From positions 37,994-89,980 of the forward strand of contig PDIP01000045.1 in the NCBI GenBank assembly GCA_002811645.1: 51,987 nt of DNA, read 5' to 3'. A program made the position numbers and the translations under genes. A model generated the notes under the pieces. That model was not told the DNA's origin. It was given only the letters and a program-made list of their open reading frames with translations, and did no database searches. Source of the stretch: Corallochytrium limacisporum (taxonomy: Eukaryota; Opisthokonta). Below, piece after piece: positions 1-9,292 of this stretch (position 1 is the first letter of the stretch; every line of letters starts with the position of its first letter).

Positions 1-989
1 CCCCCCGGGGGGGGGGCGGGGGCGGGGAGAGCCTGGGACTCGCTGTCGGCTTGGCGGCGGTTGCATCCTTGTCGTTTTCCTGACCCAAATACACTACTAC
101 TCTTCGGGGCCCGCAGTGGTTGTGTCCCCTTGAGCAAGTCAGCATTTAGCACTGACCAATAAGGAGCACTGGGGTATACCATGCACACCTTCGCTCCGTC
201 AGTTACTGCTGAGTCTGTAGGATGGTGCCATAACTGCTTCCAAACGTATCCCGACCTTGGGCATGATAAGGCGATGAGCAATAGGAGGCGAATATTGGAT
301 GGTGTGAGTAGGAAGGTTGTGAAAGATCCCCGTGCACTCCTCGGACCTATTCGTGGTATTGATGTTTGATCACACAGCAAGTCCTGTGTATCCGTGTATT
401 CCTGCCATTTTTCTAATGCCACGACGATGTGGTGGGGAGTGTTTGCTGCGATTGAGGCAAGAGCGGCAGAAAGCGCTTTCTGAATCTTTTTTTTTCGAAA
501 TCATACACTTCATGAGTCAACTCATTGCTACACAATGCTAAACCAATTACCAACATGGCGCGCGCGCACAGACACAACTGTCTTTGATGTCTGCGGCTTT
601 GGCACCACCTGTAATAGTGTTTTGTAATTTCCCCGCCCACACTGTGTATGGGTGTGCGTTAAGACCGGCGTTGTGTGTTCATGCGTTGTTGTTTGTCGCG
701 TTGTTTGCAGCGGTGTGAAGTGCAGTGCAGCCTCATCTGTTTCAGCTAAGGAATAGAAATTCTGCCGGACCTCTTGGTTATCGTTGACGGATATCGAAAA
801 AATAGTTCTGCAACAAGTGGATACGAACCAACCAGGCCCCGGTTCGTTGTGGATTGGTAATGGTACATGAACGATGGGACGTGTGTTTGAGAAAAGAGGA
901 TCACATCTGAACAATGTTTCATGGAACACTTGATCAGTGGACTGGCAGAATTCGTGATAGTCGCTCAGTTGTTCTGAAACGGTTCAAAG
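1..989. other. Intergenic region upstream of transketolase
   Basis: I see no convincing gene here. The first 30 bases are a run of C followed by a run of G, the same kind of tract found upstream of many other genes in this window. Open frames on both strands are short, overlap each other and mostly lack an ATG. The last about 100 bases before the transketolase ATG would contain its core promoter and 5' UTR, but I see no clear TATA box. Whatever lies left of base 1 is cut off, so the tract could equally belong to a neighbour outside the window. Confidence 0.6.
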
Positions 990-3080
990 ATGGCTCCTGA
1001 AAAACGCCCCAATTCCGCCGCCAACGGTGAGCCCAAGAGGCAAAAGCTGATTATCCCTGGTGTTGTTGGAAAGAGTATCAACAACATCCGGTCTCTGGCT
1101 ATTGACATGGTCCAGAGCGCCAACAGTGGTCACCCCGGTGCCCCAATGGGTCTAGCCCCGGTCGCTCACGTCCTCTGGGGAGAGACAATGAACTACAACC
1201 CTAAGAACCGGTATTGGCCTGGTCGCGACCGCTTTGTTCTGAGTAACGGACACTCGTGTGCCCTTCAGTACGCTATGCTGCACCTAGCCGGCTACGATGT
1301 GACCAATGAGGACATCAGCCACTTCCGTCAGGCTGGTTCCCGCACTCCAGGTCACCCCGAGAACCATGTCACTGACGGTATTGAGGTCACCACGGGTCCT
1401 CTAGGTCAGGGTGTTGCCAATGCTGTTGGTTTGGCCCTGGCTTCAAAGCACATTGCCGCCAAGTACAGCAGGCCCGGTTTCGAGGATTTGTTCGACACCA
1501 AGATCTACTGCATCCTGGGCGATGGCTGCCACATGGAGGGTATTGCTTCTGAAGCCTGCTCTTTGGCCGGTCATCTGGGCTTGGACAATTTGATTTGTGT
1601 CTACGATGACAACGAGATCTCTATCGACGGAAGCACTAACCTGGCTTTCACCGAAAACAATCAGATGCGCATGGAAGCCTACGGCTGGAACGTTATCATT
1701 GTCAAAGACGGTGACCATGACCTGGACGCCTTCCGCGATGCCCTGAAGGTTGCGAAATCCACCAAGGGACGTCCCACCCAGATCAACATGCGCACCACCA
1801 TCGGATACGGAGCTCTGAAGGAGGCCACCCAAGCCGTCCATGGTGCTGCTCTCGGTGTTGAAGAGTGTAAGCGCGTGAAGGGTGTCATGGGAATGAATCC
1901 TGACGCTATGTTTGAGGTCCTCCCCGAGGTTGCCGAATACTGGCAGAAGCATGGTGTTGAGGCCGGTGCCGAAAAGGAGAGAGTCTGGAACGAAAAATGG
2001 GCAAAGTATGCTGCTGAGTACCCCAAGGAGGCTGCCGAGCTGGAGGCTACCCTGAAGAAGGAGTGGCCCGAGGGTCTGATTGAGGGATTCCCCAAGTGGA
2101 CTCCTGAGGATAAGGCAGAGGCCACTCGCAAAACCCACCAGAAGTGTCTTGAGTACATCATGGGTGCCATGCCAAATGTTATTGGTGGCAGTGCTGATCT
2201 GGCTCCATCTAATTGCACTATTACCAAGCACTCTAAGGACATTCAAGCAGGACATTATGACGGGAACAATATTCGATTCGGTGTCCGCGAGCATGCTATG
2301 GGGGCAATTGCCAACGGTTTGGCTGCGTACGGTGGTCTGCTGCCATTTGTGGCCACTTTCAGCAACTTCCTGAGCTATTGCTGGCCTGCCGCCCGTCTGG
2401 CTGCCTTGTCTGAGTTCCAAGTGCTTTACACTCTGACCCACGATTCTATCGGATTGGGTGAGGACGGTCCCACTCATCAGCCCATTGAGATTCTGGCCTT
2501 GAGCCGTGCCTGCCCGAACATGCACACTTTCCGGCCCGCGGACGGTAATGAGACCTCCGGCGCCTACATCGAGGCTTTGAAGTTTAAGAAGGGTCCTAGC
2601 ATTATGCATTTCAGTCGCCAAAATCTTGCTCAGATTCCGGGTACGTCTGCGGAGAACGTTGCCAAAGGTGCCTACACTGTCATCGATGCGGAGGATGGTC
2701 AACCCGAGCTAATTTTCATCGCGACCGGATCTGAGGTCGAGATCTGCATGCACGCTATGAAGGAGGAGCCCTTGGCCAACAAGAAAGTCCGTCTTGTCAG
2801 TGCTCCTTGTCTAGAACTGTTCCGTCAAAGTGGTCTGGAGCATATCAACGCCACTCTTCTCCCCGGTGTTACTACTATCTTCGTCGAGGCAGGCGGTACT
2901 TTCGGTCTTCAGGAGTTCAGCCACGGTCAGATCGCCCTGAAAGATTTCGGGGCCAGTGGTCCGTACAAGAAGATCTACGAGCTCTTTGAGATGGATGCCC
3001 CCAACGTTGCGCGCCGCGCCGCTGAGTTCATGAAGCTCGGCTACACACACGGCCTCGACATCCAGCATCGTAATGTTTAG
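990..3080 (+). CDS. TKT: Transketolase
   Basis: This enzyme moves two-carbon ketol units between sugar phosphates in the non-oxidative pentose phosphate pathway, using thiamine diphosphate and a divalent metal. The protein has 696 residues and no intron, close to the length of yeast and bacterial transketolases and longer than the human form. Visible family motifs are GHPG near residue 48, GPLGQG at about 136-141, the thiamine-binding GDG at 177-179 followed about 27 residues later by a DDN, and the GVREHAM motif with the catalytic glutamate near residue 433. The ATG at 990 gives a short basic N-terminal extension ahead of the conserved domain. Its two basic clusters (K5-R6 and K16 to K19) resemble a bipartite nuclear signal. 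It converges on parvin with only 119 bp between stop codons. Identity is secure; any nuclear role is inference. Confidence 0.97.
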   Translation: MAPEKRPNSAANGEPKRQKLIIPGVVGKSINNIRSLAIDMVQSANSGHPGAPMGLAPVAHVLWGETMNYNPKNRYWPGRDRFVLSNGHSCALQYAMLHLAGYDVTNEDISHFRQAGSRTPGHPENHVTDGIEVTTGPLGQGVANAVGLALASKHIAAKYSRPGFEDLFDTKIYCILGDGCHMEGIASEACSLAGHLGLDNLICVYDDNEISIDGSTNLAFTENNQMRMEAYGWNVIIVKDGDHDLDAFRDALKVAKSTKGRPTQINMRTTIGYGALKEATQAVHGAALGVEECKRVKGVMGMNPDAMFEVLPEVAEYWQKHGVEAGAEKERVWNEKWAKYAAEYPKEAAELEATLKKEWPEGLIEGFPKWTPEDKAEATRKTHQKCLEYIMGAMPNVIGGSADLAPSNCTITKHSKDIQAGHYDGNNIRFGVREHAMGAIANGLAAYGGLLPFVATFSNFLSYCWPAARLAALSEFQVLYTLTHDSIGLGEDGPTHQPIEILALSRACPNMHTFRPADGNETSGAYIEALKFKKGPSIMHFSRQNLAQIPGTSAENVAKGAYTVIDAEDGQPELIFIATGSEVEICMHAMKEEPLANKKVRLVSAPCLELFRQSGLEHINATLLPGVTTIFVEAGGTFGLQEFSHGQIALKDFGASGPYKKIYELFEMDAPNVARRAAEFMKLGYTHGLDIQHRNV

Positions 3081-3199
3081 CTTTCACCTAAAGATGTCGG
3101 ACACCACATTTCTTTTACCAACACATACACATGCACTTTATTACATCGTAACCCTGCTCTTACGGAGATTTTCGGTTGTCGAAATCCTTTTGGGCTCCA

Positions 3200-4402
3200 T
3201 CACGTTGATGTCGTTTGTGGCGCCTGGGCACCTGGTTTCTGATCCCGGAAGGATGAATACAGTGTGTAGAGCAAGCGCATTGTGGTCTTTGGCTCGCCTT
3301 CAAGAATATCTTGCTTCGGAATCTTGTTCAGTTTCACACCCATGCGCTTCATCATATAGTAGGCCAACCTAATGTTGTCCATCTTTTCTTTGTCTGTCCT
3401 AGGAAGAGCATGGTACCGGCGGAAAGGAACGAACACGTTCGCCAAATGGCTCAGAAGAAGGATCAGGTAAACACCATCCCTAAAATCAGTATCAATACTC
3501 TTTGCATGAACATCGAGTCGATTCAGGTGCGCATTAACAAAGCCCAGCAAGGAATCCCGGACCGAAGGCAGCTTTTCCGGTGCGTCCCTGAACAAGATGT
3601 CAAACGAATCGACAGCACCCATACTGAGAACCTCGTCAGTTTCCTCGTCTGAGTACTCGTACTCTGCATAGTCAATATCAAGATCCCGGACTAATTGCTT
3701 GAGGTTAGTCGCCAAGGAAATATTGCCAATCTGGTCAGAGAGATCTCCCTGTGAACCCTTAATGGCCGTCAAATCCTCGGCACTTGATCGCTTCCCGTCT
3801 TCATCGTAGGTTATCTGGTATTTGACAACCTTGTTAACCTTTGCCTCTGAATCCTTAAAATCTGGATGATCTGCATTCTTGAGCATATTAATACTCAACG
3901 GAGCCGGGAGACTGAGGGTGAAGGGGATAACCTTTGTTAGCGCGACCAAAACATGCAAGACCGCTGGCAGCTCCTTATTGTAAATGCCGTCGACATCAAA
4001 CGGATGTTTTTCAGTGCTGGAAACGCCCAGCTCTACTTCAATCACCCTTAGGCACAGTCGGATATTATCTTTCATGCTCCGCTCGCTTTGTGCTACTTCG
4101 CTGTAAGGAACCTCAACGCCCACAGCTCTCTTAATAAATATGGCCAGCAGAATGCCATCGTGAAGGTCCCTGGCCAGGTCCCTGACAACGATGTCATCGT
4201 GTTGCAAGTATGAGTTGAGCCACCGAGTTAAGTTGCTGATCAACTTTGTCACCTTTGGGTCCGACTTTGATGTATGATGAATTTCTAGAGGAAGATCTAC
4301 TTTCGCCACTGCCTGCAGTGTGTCACCGATGGTACTCAAGCCCTGTTCAGCAAACTGCTGATATTCTTTGCGCCTGTTCTTCGGCGCTGCAGCCTGTGCC
4401 AT
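3200..4402 (-). CDS. parvin: Parvin, integrin-pathway actin-binding protein with two CH domains
   Basis: Parvins join ILK and PINCH in the complex that links integrins to actin, and bind paxillin through the second CH domain. The 400-residue protein has CH1 at about 52-160 and CH2 at about 278-388. It matches animal parvins along its length, for example in the stretch with PEKLPSVRDSLLGFVNAHLN and the later DGVYLILLL. Between the domains is a linker with a strongly acidic DY/EE-rich patch (about 240-257). I chose the ATG at 4402: the frame stays open 23 codons further upstream, but that extension has only a TTG and no ATG. Human alpha-parvin is 372 residues, so this is full length and only slightly long at the linker. 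No intron is present. Confidence 0.93.
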   Translation of the reverse strand: MAQAAAPKNRRKEYQQFAEQGLSTIGDTLQAVAKVDLPLEIHHTSKSDPKVTKLISNLTRWLNSYLQHDDIVVRDLARDLHDGILLAIFIKRAVGVEVPYSEVAQSERSMKDNIRLCLRVIEVELGVSSTEKHPFDVDGIYNKELPAVLHVLVALTKVIPFTLSLPAPLSINMLKNADHPDFKDSEAKVNKVVKYQITYDEDGKRSSAEDLTAIKGSQGDLSDQIGNISLATNLKQLVRDLDIDYAEYEYSDEETDEVLSMGAVDSFDILFRDAPEKLPSVRDSLLGFVNAHLNRLDVHAKSIDTDFRDGVYLILLLSHLANVFVPFRRYHALPRTDKEKMDNIRLAYYMMKRMGVKLNKIPKQDILEGEPKTTMRLLYTLYSSFRDQKPGAQAPQTTST

Positions 4403-4647
4403 AGTTGAAATACTGCCTTTCCTTTCTTTAATGCACTGTAGAGGATCAGATGTATTTCCTGTCCTGATCAATGTCGCCTGGCCCTATTGAAATAGCTCTG
4501 TATCCTAGGACAGGTCCGTGAACGATGAGTGAAACCCTGGTGAACCCGATCTACAAACATTCCCCCTCCCCCCCCTCTGACCCTCCCTCCTCGGGGCGGT
4601 TTCCCGGGACGCCCGGCCACTCACTGGACCCACCAAAAAAATATTAT

Positions 4648-4655
4648 CCAATCAG
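4648..4655 (+). promoter_or_regulatory. CCAAT box upstream of parvin
   Basis: The octamer CCAATCAG is the classical NF-Y (CCAAT) box form. It lies about 250 bp upstream of the parvin ATG, in a gap that also holds a C8 run (4568-4575) and an AT-rich inverted repeat. NF-Y sites work in either orientation, so the strand is not decisive. No functional evidence is available from the sequence. Confidence 0.35.
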
Positions 4656-4678
4656 CGCCGGGAAATATGATGTGCACT

Positions 4679-4697
4679 AAATCAATAATATTGATTT
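4679..4697. repeat. AT-rich perfect inverted repeat (ATCAATAATAT family)
   Basis: An 8-bp arm AAATCAAT and its exact complement ATTGATTT are separated by the three bases AAT. The left part contains the 11-mer ATCAATAATAT (4681-4691), which recurs exactly at 24387 and 50631. It sits 277 bp upstream of the parvin ATG. The symmetry suggests a dimeric protein-binding site, which is inference. Confidence 0.6.
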
Positions 4698-4833
4698 TAA
4701 ATCACAATCTCGACACAAATTCAGCTCTAAGGAAGTGTTCGCTTGAATCTATTGTAGCGTTGATCTATTTGTTATTCTCAAAATTTGGTTTGCTTCGCGG
4801 TGGATTTGCGGATTGAGTATCTTGTTGGTCTAT

Positions 4834-7629
4834 TTACCGCACCAGTTCCCAATCACCATGTTTGGTACGCTTTGGTAACCAGCGTTTCAATGCTTGTGCA
4901 TCGTTTTTGATAGCTACGTCAGCGTCAGGTTCGTGCTTGAACAGATCCTGAAAGTGGAGACCGCGGGCTTCATAAGCGTCATGGATGGCTTTCTGTCCTT
5001 CTGGATGGCGGTCCTGAAGTATACGATCAGTAATTCGAAGAAGATTCTGCGGGAACACTTTTGGATCACGCGCATTCTCTATCTGGTAGACGAGGAAGTC
5101 CGCTGCACTGTCGACGTGACCATTACACAGTGCCAATGCCAGACTTTGGTACGCGACCTTGCAGTGGACAATGTCATTCCACTGCATTTCGTCCATAATG
5201 CCAAGTCCCTGGAGCTCAACAAAGCGGAATAGTGACGACAGCCCAGTACCACGCATATCACGGAAGCGGATACCCTCACGGACCATGGCAGAGAATATGT
5301 CAGCGTGGATATCTCCCGGGACGGCATCACGCTTCGTGTAGTGAAGAACATTGCTCATGACGCGATGGTCCACATTCTTTATCTGAGCAACAATGACGTC
5401 TCTCAAAAGGGTCCATTTTTGTTGCTGTACCAACTCCTTAATTGCACGCTGTAGCATGGCCGGTGTAACCTTCCTCCTGTGTATCATGTCTTCAGCATGA
5501 ACACTGGCAACTGCACCTTCCCTGGTCTTGACAAACGTATGGGCCGGGTTGTGTGATTCCTTGGTCTCCAAAACGTCCAGCTTTGGCTCGAGCGGAAGGT
5601 ACCAATCATTGAATTCGATGTCATTTTCGGAATGGGTCGCAACATGCTGGACGAGGTGTCCCAAGGCATTCGCGTAGCTCTTGCTCATAGTCTCATCGTA
5701 GTTGGTTGCAACGCTTGTGATTGTCTCATCCGAGGGCAAGGAGTCGACGATGAACTCGACAAGACTTTTTGTAGCTCGTATAGGAACATGTGGACCACAC
5801 AAAACGGCTGCACAAGACTTGATCGCTTCCGGTGAAGGAATTGGCAATGTAGTTTCCGTGTCATCAAAAGATGCACCGAGCCTTCGACGAGCTTCCTCCC
5901 AGCCAGTACCCTTCAAGGCACCGAGTGCTTCACGCTCGTAGAACACTTCAAACAGTGCATACTGTGCTGCAGACGGTCGCACGCCATGTTCCATATCTTG
6001 CACCTTCAAGAGTGCCCACGCTCCTGTCTCACTACCATGGCGCAAAAGCTGGCTCTCCATCAGCTGCTGGAAGGCCTGTCGCTTTTCCGTACACGAGACC
6101 AAGTGTTCGCCGGCATCCCGGTTGTTGATGATCTGATTTTGAAGCAGACGATCGGCGACATGCGCAAAATTCTGCTGCCGTCCAATCACACGTGCAGCAT
6201 TCAACCAGACCCTAGCCGGAAGATCATCAATGGAAAGATTGCTTATGCTCAGCTCATCCAATATTTTGACCATCGCCCCTGACGACTTCGAGGTGACTGG
6301 ACCACGCGCAAGGTCTTCAACAATCTGAGTAACTGCATACGTGTTACCTTGCATGCCACTGTCCCCGAAAAGCTTTTCCACGAGGTCCTTGTACTGGCCA
6401 GAGCGCAGTTGCATTCTCATTTGCGTGAGGCGAATGTAGTTTGTCAGTACAGCTTTGAGATCGGGTGCCCCAACATCAAAGGTGACCGGCACGTTAGAGA
6501 ATTGGAGCGATGGCGTATCAGCGGCGATAAGGGTTCCATCGTTTATGATATCTGACAATTTGCTAAGCCCCGTCCAGGATCGTGACTGCAGACAAGCATC
6601 TGCAATGAGGGCCACGTCCTGGGACCCAAGCTTCGCATCTGCTGCGCTCATCTTGGTAGACAGATACGTCAAGGCCTCTGTTGGTGCCTCTGTGTGAACG
6701 ATGCCCCCTACACGAGGAAGAGCAAGTGTTCTGAAGAAGTTCAACCAGACCTGCTGGTTGATACACGCCTTTCCTCCGGGCAGCATTTCAGCCGTGAAAT
6801 CGATGATTTCTTGAGCCCTTTGCCCAATTTCCTGACGGCGGGCAAGAGCAGAAGGGCCAGATGCTCTGTGCCTCAATGCTCCCAGCAACACCTCTGAGTA
6901 TGGTAGAATGTCTTCAGGTTGATTGAAAATTCCCGACTCTCGCATGAATGACAAAGCTTTGGAAGCCTTTTTCAAACTTGTATGATGGGAAAATGCTTTT
7001 GATTTGAAATGCGGCAGCATGGACTCATGACTGGCCTGCAAGATATCATTTGAGGTCTTTCCACTCTCAACACACAAGCCGAACCACAAATGCAATTGCT
7101 TTCTTTGCACGCGAGACAGCTTCAAAGACCTCTCTGCGGATACATCTGCACCGGGCCCAGAGCCAGATTCGCCTCCAAAGGCATTAGGAACTTGCACGGA
7201 TTCGGTATGAAGTTGTGCGTGCTCGATGGCATACTGTAATCCTGTCGCCGATCCAAATTCCACTGTGTTTAGGTGAGGTTCTGGAGACTGTGTTGAATTC
7301 GTGTGCTTCCCATATTTGTACACAAATCCAGATGTCTCCTGGGTGGTAGCATGGGAGGAAGCAGCGTGCTGGCGGACTGACTTTGTCGCCTTGCTGAAAT
7401 ATCGCATTTGCTGATCAAAATATCTAGGCATGGATACATAGGGATTCAGACTGTAACCTGCGACGGGCGCCCCAAGTGCATTCGTTGTCGTTTGTTCCTG
7501 GCGTGCTCTGTACAGCAACGCGATATGAAGACCGTTTGCCAAGGTCGCAAATGTTGCCATTCGTGTCACAACATTGTACGGATTTTTGGCTTTAGAGCCT
7601 AACGTAAAGAACCTACCCGCTAACACCAT
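4834..7629 (-). CDS. Large alpha-helical protein, probably mitochondrial; function unknown
   Basis: I do not recognise a named family. The 931-residue product starts with a segment poor in acidic residues and rich in R, K and hydroxyl residues (MVLAGRFFTLGSKAKNPYNV and onward), which looks like a mitochondrial targeting sequence. The rest is almost wholly helical, with many spaced LxxA/LxxL turns like PPR or other alpha-solenoid RNA-binding proteins, but I cannot define regular 35-residue repeats by eye. I set the start at 7629. The frame is open for 43 codons further upstream but begins there with GTG, and a TATATATA box (7703-7710) lies inside that extension. The gene is intronless and tandem with parvin, 431 bp away. 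A role in mitochondrial RNA handling is a guess. Confidence 0.75.
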   Translation of the reverse strand: MVLAGRFFTLGSKAKNPYNVVTRMATFATLANGLHIALLYRARQEQTTTNALGAPVAGYSLNPYVSMPRYFDQQMRYFSKATKSVRQHAASSHATTQETSGFVYKYGKHTNSTQSPEPHLNTVEFGSATGLQYAIEHAQLHTESVQVPNAFGGESGSGPGADVSAERSLKLSRVQRKQLHLWFGLCVESGKTSNDILQASHESMLPHFKSKAFSHHTSLKKASKALSFMRESGIFNQPEDILPYSEVLLGALRHRASGPSALARRQEIGQRAQEIIDFTAEMLPGGKACINQQVWLNFFRTLALPRVGGIVHTEAPTEALTYLSTKMSAADAKLGSQDVALIADACLQSRSWTGLSKLSDIINDGTLIAADTPSLQFSNVPVTFDVGAPDLKAVLTNYIRLTQMRMQLRSGQYKDLVEKLFGDSGMQGNTYAVTQIVEDLARGPVTSKSSGAMVKILDELSISNLSIDDLPARVWLNAARVIGRQQNFAHVADRLLQNQIINNRDAGEHLVSCTEKRQAFQQLMESQLLRHGSETGAWALLKVQDMEHGVRPSAAQYALFEVFYEREALGALKGTGWEEARRRLGASFDDTETTLPIPSPEAIKSCAAVLCGPHVPIRATKSLVEFIVDSLPSDETITSVATNYDETMSKSYANALGHLVQHVATHSENDIEFNDWYLPLEPKLDVLETKESHNPAHTFVKTREGAVASVHAEDMIHRRKVTPAMLQRAIKELVQQQKWTLLRDVIVAQIKNVDHRVMSNVLHYTKRDAVPGDIHADIFSAMVREGIRFRDMRGTGLSSLFRFVELQGLGIMDEMQWNDIVHCKVAYQSLALALCNGHVDSAADFLVYQIENARDPKVFPQNLLRITDRILQDRHPEGQKAIHDAYEARGLHFQDLFKHEPDADVAIKNDAQALKRWLPKRTKHGDWELVR

Positions 7630-7702
7630 CTTTTCAATCTGTATGGAATTATCCTTGGAGCCTGTGGCTCGAAGACGATTTACGCCATAATTATGACCTG
7701 TG

Positions 7703-7710
7703 TATATATA
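7703..7710 (-). promoter_or_regulatory. Candidate TATA box for the helical mitochondrial-type protein
   Basis: TATATATA reads the same on both strands, 74-81 bp upstream of the ATG at 7629. A transcription start about 30 bp downstream would fall near 7675. That supports the 7629 start and excludes the upstream GTG extension. It is the clearest TATA-like element near a gene in this window. Confidence 0.45.
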
Positions 7711-7758
7711 GAAAATATACAGTTCCCGTTCGTGTTCCACACAAAACTTTAGCGTCAC

Positions 7759-8503
7759 CTTTGAATAATTGTACTATCTTAAAACTCTATAATTTTCGAT
7801 TTGACAGTTCGCGGGATCAAGTACCATGTCACAGAATATACACTGCAAACCGAGGGAGCACTGCGTGGGCCAAACCCGCCGACCATGAGACCCCCCCTCC
7901 CAGCCGTGTTCCCCCTCTTTGTCGGTCCGTGATATCTCCTTCAAAGTGTTACAGTTGTGGAACGGGTGGTCGCGCTACTGGTAGAGGGAAGTAACGCGGG
8001 CGCCCGGCAGGAAGAGGCAGAAGGAAGGGGGCGGACTTTTTCGGTCACCGAAGGAAAGGTTTCGGTGCCCTTTTGATTCGCCATATGACTCGGGGGTTTT
8101 GTTCGCGTGGTGTGATAGCCCTTTTTGTTTTGTACGACCTTATGCTCGCACTAGGAAATATATAATGGGTGAAAATCTAAAACGGCAGACACGTCCGGTT
8201 ATTACTACAGAGAGCATGTTCGCTTTTGGCCACAGCGGAGAAAATTGCACAGGAGGCACAATACACCCAAAAGTGAAAATACCTGTGCCCTTCGTTAATT
8301 CCGGGGTGAGGTGTGGCGTGTGAACTGGCCGATCCAAGACTACGCAATCCGGTGTGCTATTTGTGGCAACCATGGGTGGCACCTTCGGGGGAAGCGCTTC
8401 TTGTAACCGGTTGAGTATGAAGACGTTCAAAGTCTGGCGATCACTTGGCATTCGGAAACAGACATAGGCTTTGCTTATCAACCAGGTTCAAAGAACGTCG
8501 GCT
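7759..8503. other. Divergent intergenic region before the AlaX gene
   Basis: No gene is supported. The stretch holds a C7 run at 7891-7897, a G/A-rich patch near 8010-8035 and a perfect GC palindrome CGGGCGCCCG near 8000. A TATATAATG-like sequence near 8158 lies about 340 bp before the AlaX ATG, rather far for a core promoter unless the 5' UTR is long or spliced. Confidence 0.5.
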
Positions 8504-9292
8504 ATGTGTGATTTACTATATCTCAAGGACCCTGACCTTCACGAAACCGAGGCAGAAGTCACCCATGTCGGTGAAGTAGCTGAAGACGGCAAGAACGTAC
8601 CAATAAGTCTAAATCAGACTCCTTTCTACCCACAGGGTGGCGGACAACCCTCTGATCGTGGTCATTTGCACATTTTGGATGACGCTGATGTTCTGCCACT
8701 GAATGTGCAGAAAGTTCAGAAGGATGGAGATGTGGGTGTTGTCCATCACGTTGGTCATGAAGAACGGGGCGTTCTTGAGAGCTTGAAGGTTGGCACGAGG
8801 CTGAAAGCAAAAGTAGACTCTGATCTGCGGCATTGGCATTGCCGGTTACACAGTGGTGGTCACCTCATCGATGATGCCGTGAAGAAATGTGGGTATCATT
8901 GGGTCAGTGGCAAGGCGTACCACTTTCCCGATGGTCCTTACGTCGAATATGAAGGAAACCTCCCGGCGCCAGACCGTGAAGGGGCTGTAAAGGCGCTTAA
9001 TGATGCCTGCGTGGAAATTATGGCCAGCGATGTGATAAAGAACGAATGTCAAGTGTTGATGGTGCCATACGACGATCTTGAGAGAGTGACGGGCCAGGAG
9101 GTTCCGGACTTCTTGGAGAAGGGGCAGCCTTGCCGGGTTGTAAACATCCTTGGAACTCCAGATGGTGTGCATCTCATCTGTGGAGGCACGCACGTCAAGA
9201 AAGCCGAGGATATTGGTAAGGTTACGATCAAGAAGATTAAGGTCAAGGGCAGGAAAATCAAGGTACAGTACACAGTCACCCCGGGTCCTTAA
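8504..9292 (+). CDS. AARSD1: AlaX-type trans-editing protein for mischarged tRNA-Ala
   Basis: AlaX proteins are free-standing relatives of the alanyl-tRNA synthetase editing domain; they hydrolyse Ser-tRNA(Ala), protecting translation fidelity. The 262-residue protein carries the family signature FYPQGGGQPSDRG near residues 41-53 and the zinc ligands in order: H116 and H120 in an HxxxH context (LHSGGHLID), then C226 and H230 in CGGTH. No aminoacylation domain is present. It is shorter than animal AARSD1 (about 410 residues), lacking its extra C-terminal part. The ATG at 8504 is the first in frame and starts just before the conserved domain; the open frame upstream of it begins with TTG. A narrower substrate preference cannot be read from the sequence. 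Confidence 0.9.
   Translation: MCDLLYLKDPDLHETEAEVTHVGEVAEDGKNVPISLNQTPFYPQGGGQPSDRGHLHILDDADVLPLNVQKVQKDGDVGVVHHVGHEERGVLESLKVGTRLKAKVDSDLRHWHCRLHSGGHLIDDAVKKCGYHWVSGKAYHFPDGPYVEYEGNLPAPDREGAVKALNDACVEIMASDVIKNECQVLMVPYDDLERVTGQEVPDFLEKGQPCRVVNILGTPDGVHLICGGTHVKKAEDIGKVTIKKIKVKGRKIKVQYTVTPGP

Noticed and set aside
528-929. 133-codon minus-strand frame upstream of transketolase
   Set aside because: Begins with GTG and has no internal ATG. His/Thr-rich stretch from a TG repeat-like sequence.
1443-2702. 419-codon minus-strand open frame across transketolase
   Set aside because: It lies entirely opposite a well-conserved coding sequence with biased codon use, which commonly leaves an antisense frame open. 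Its translation has no family match.
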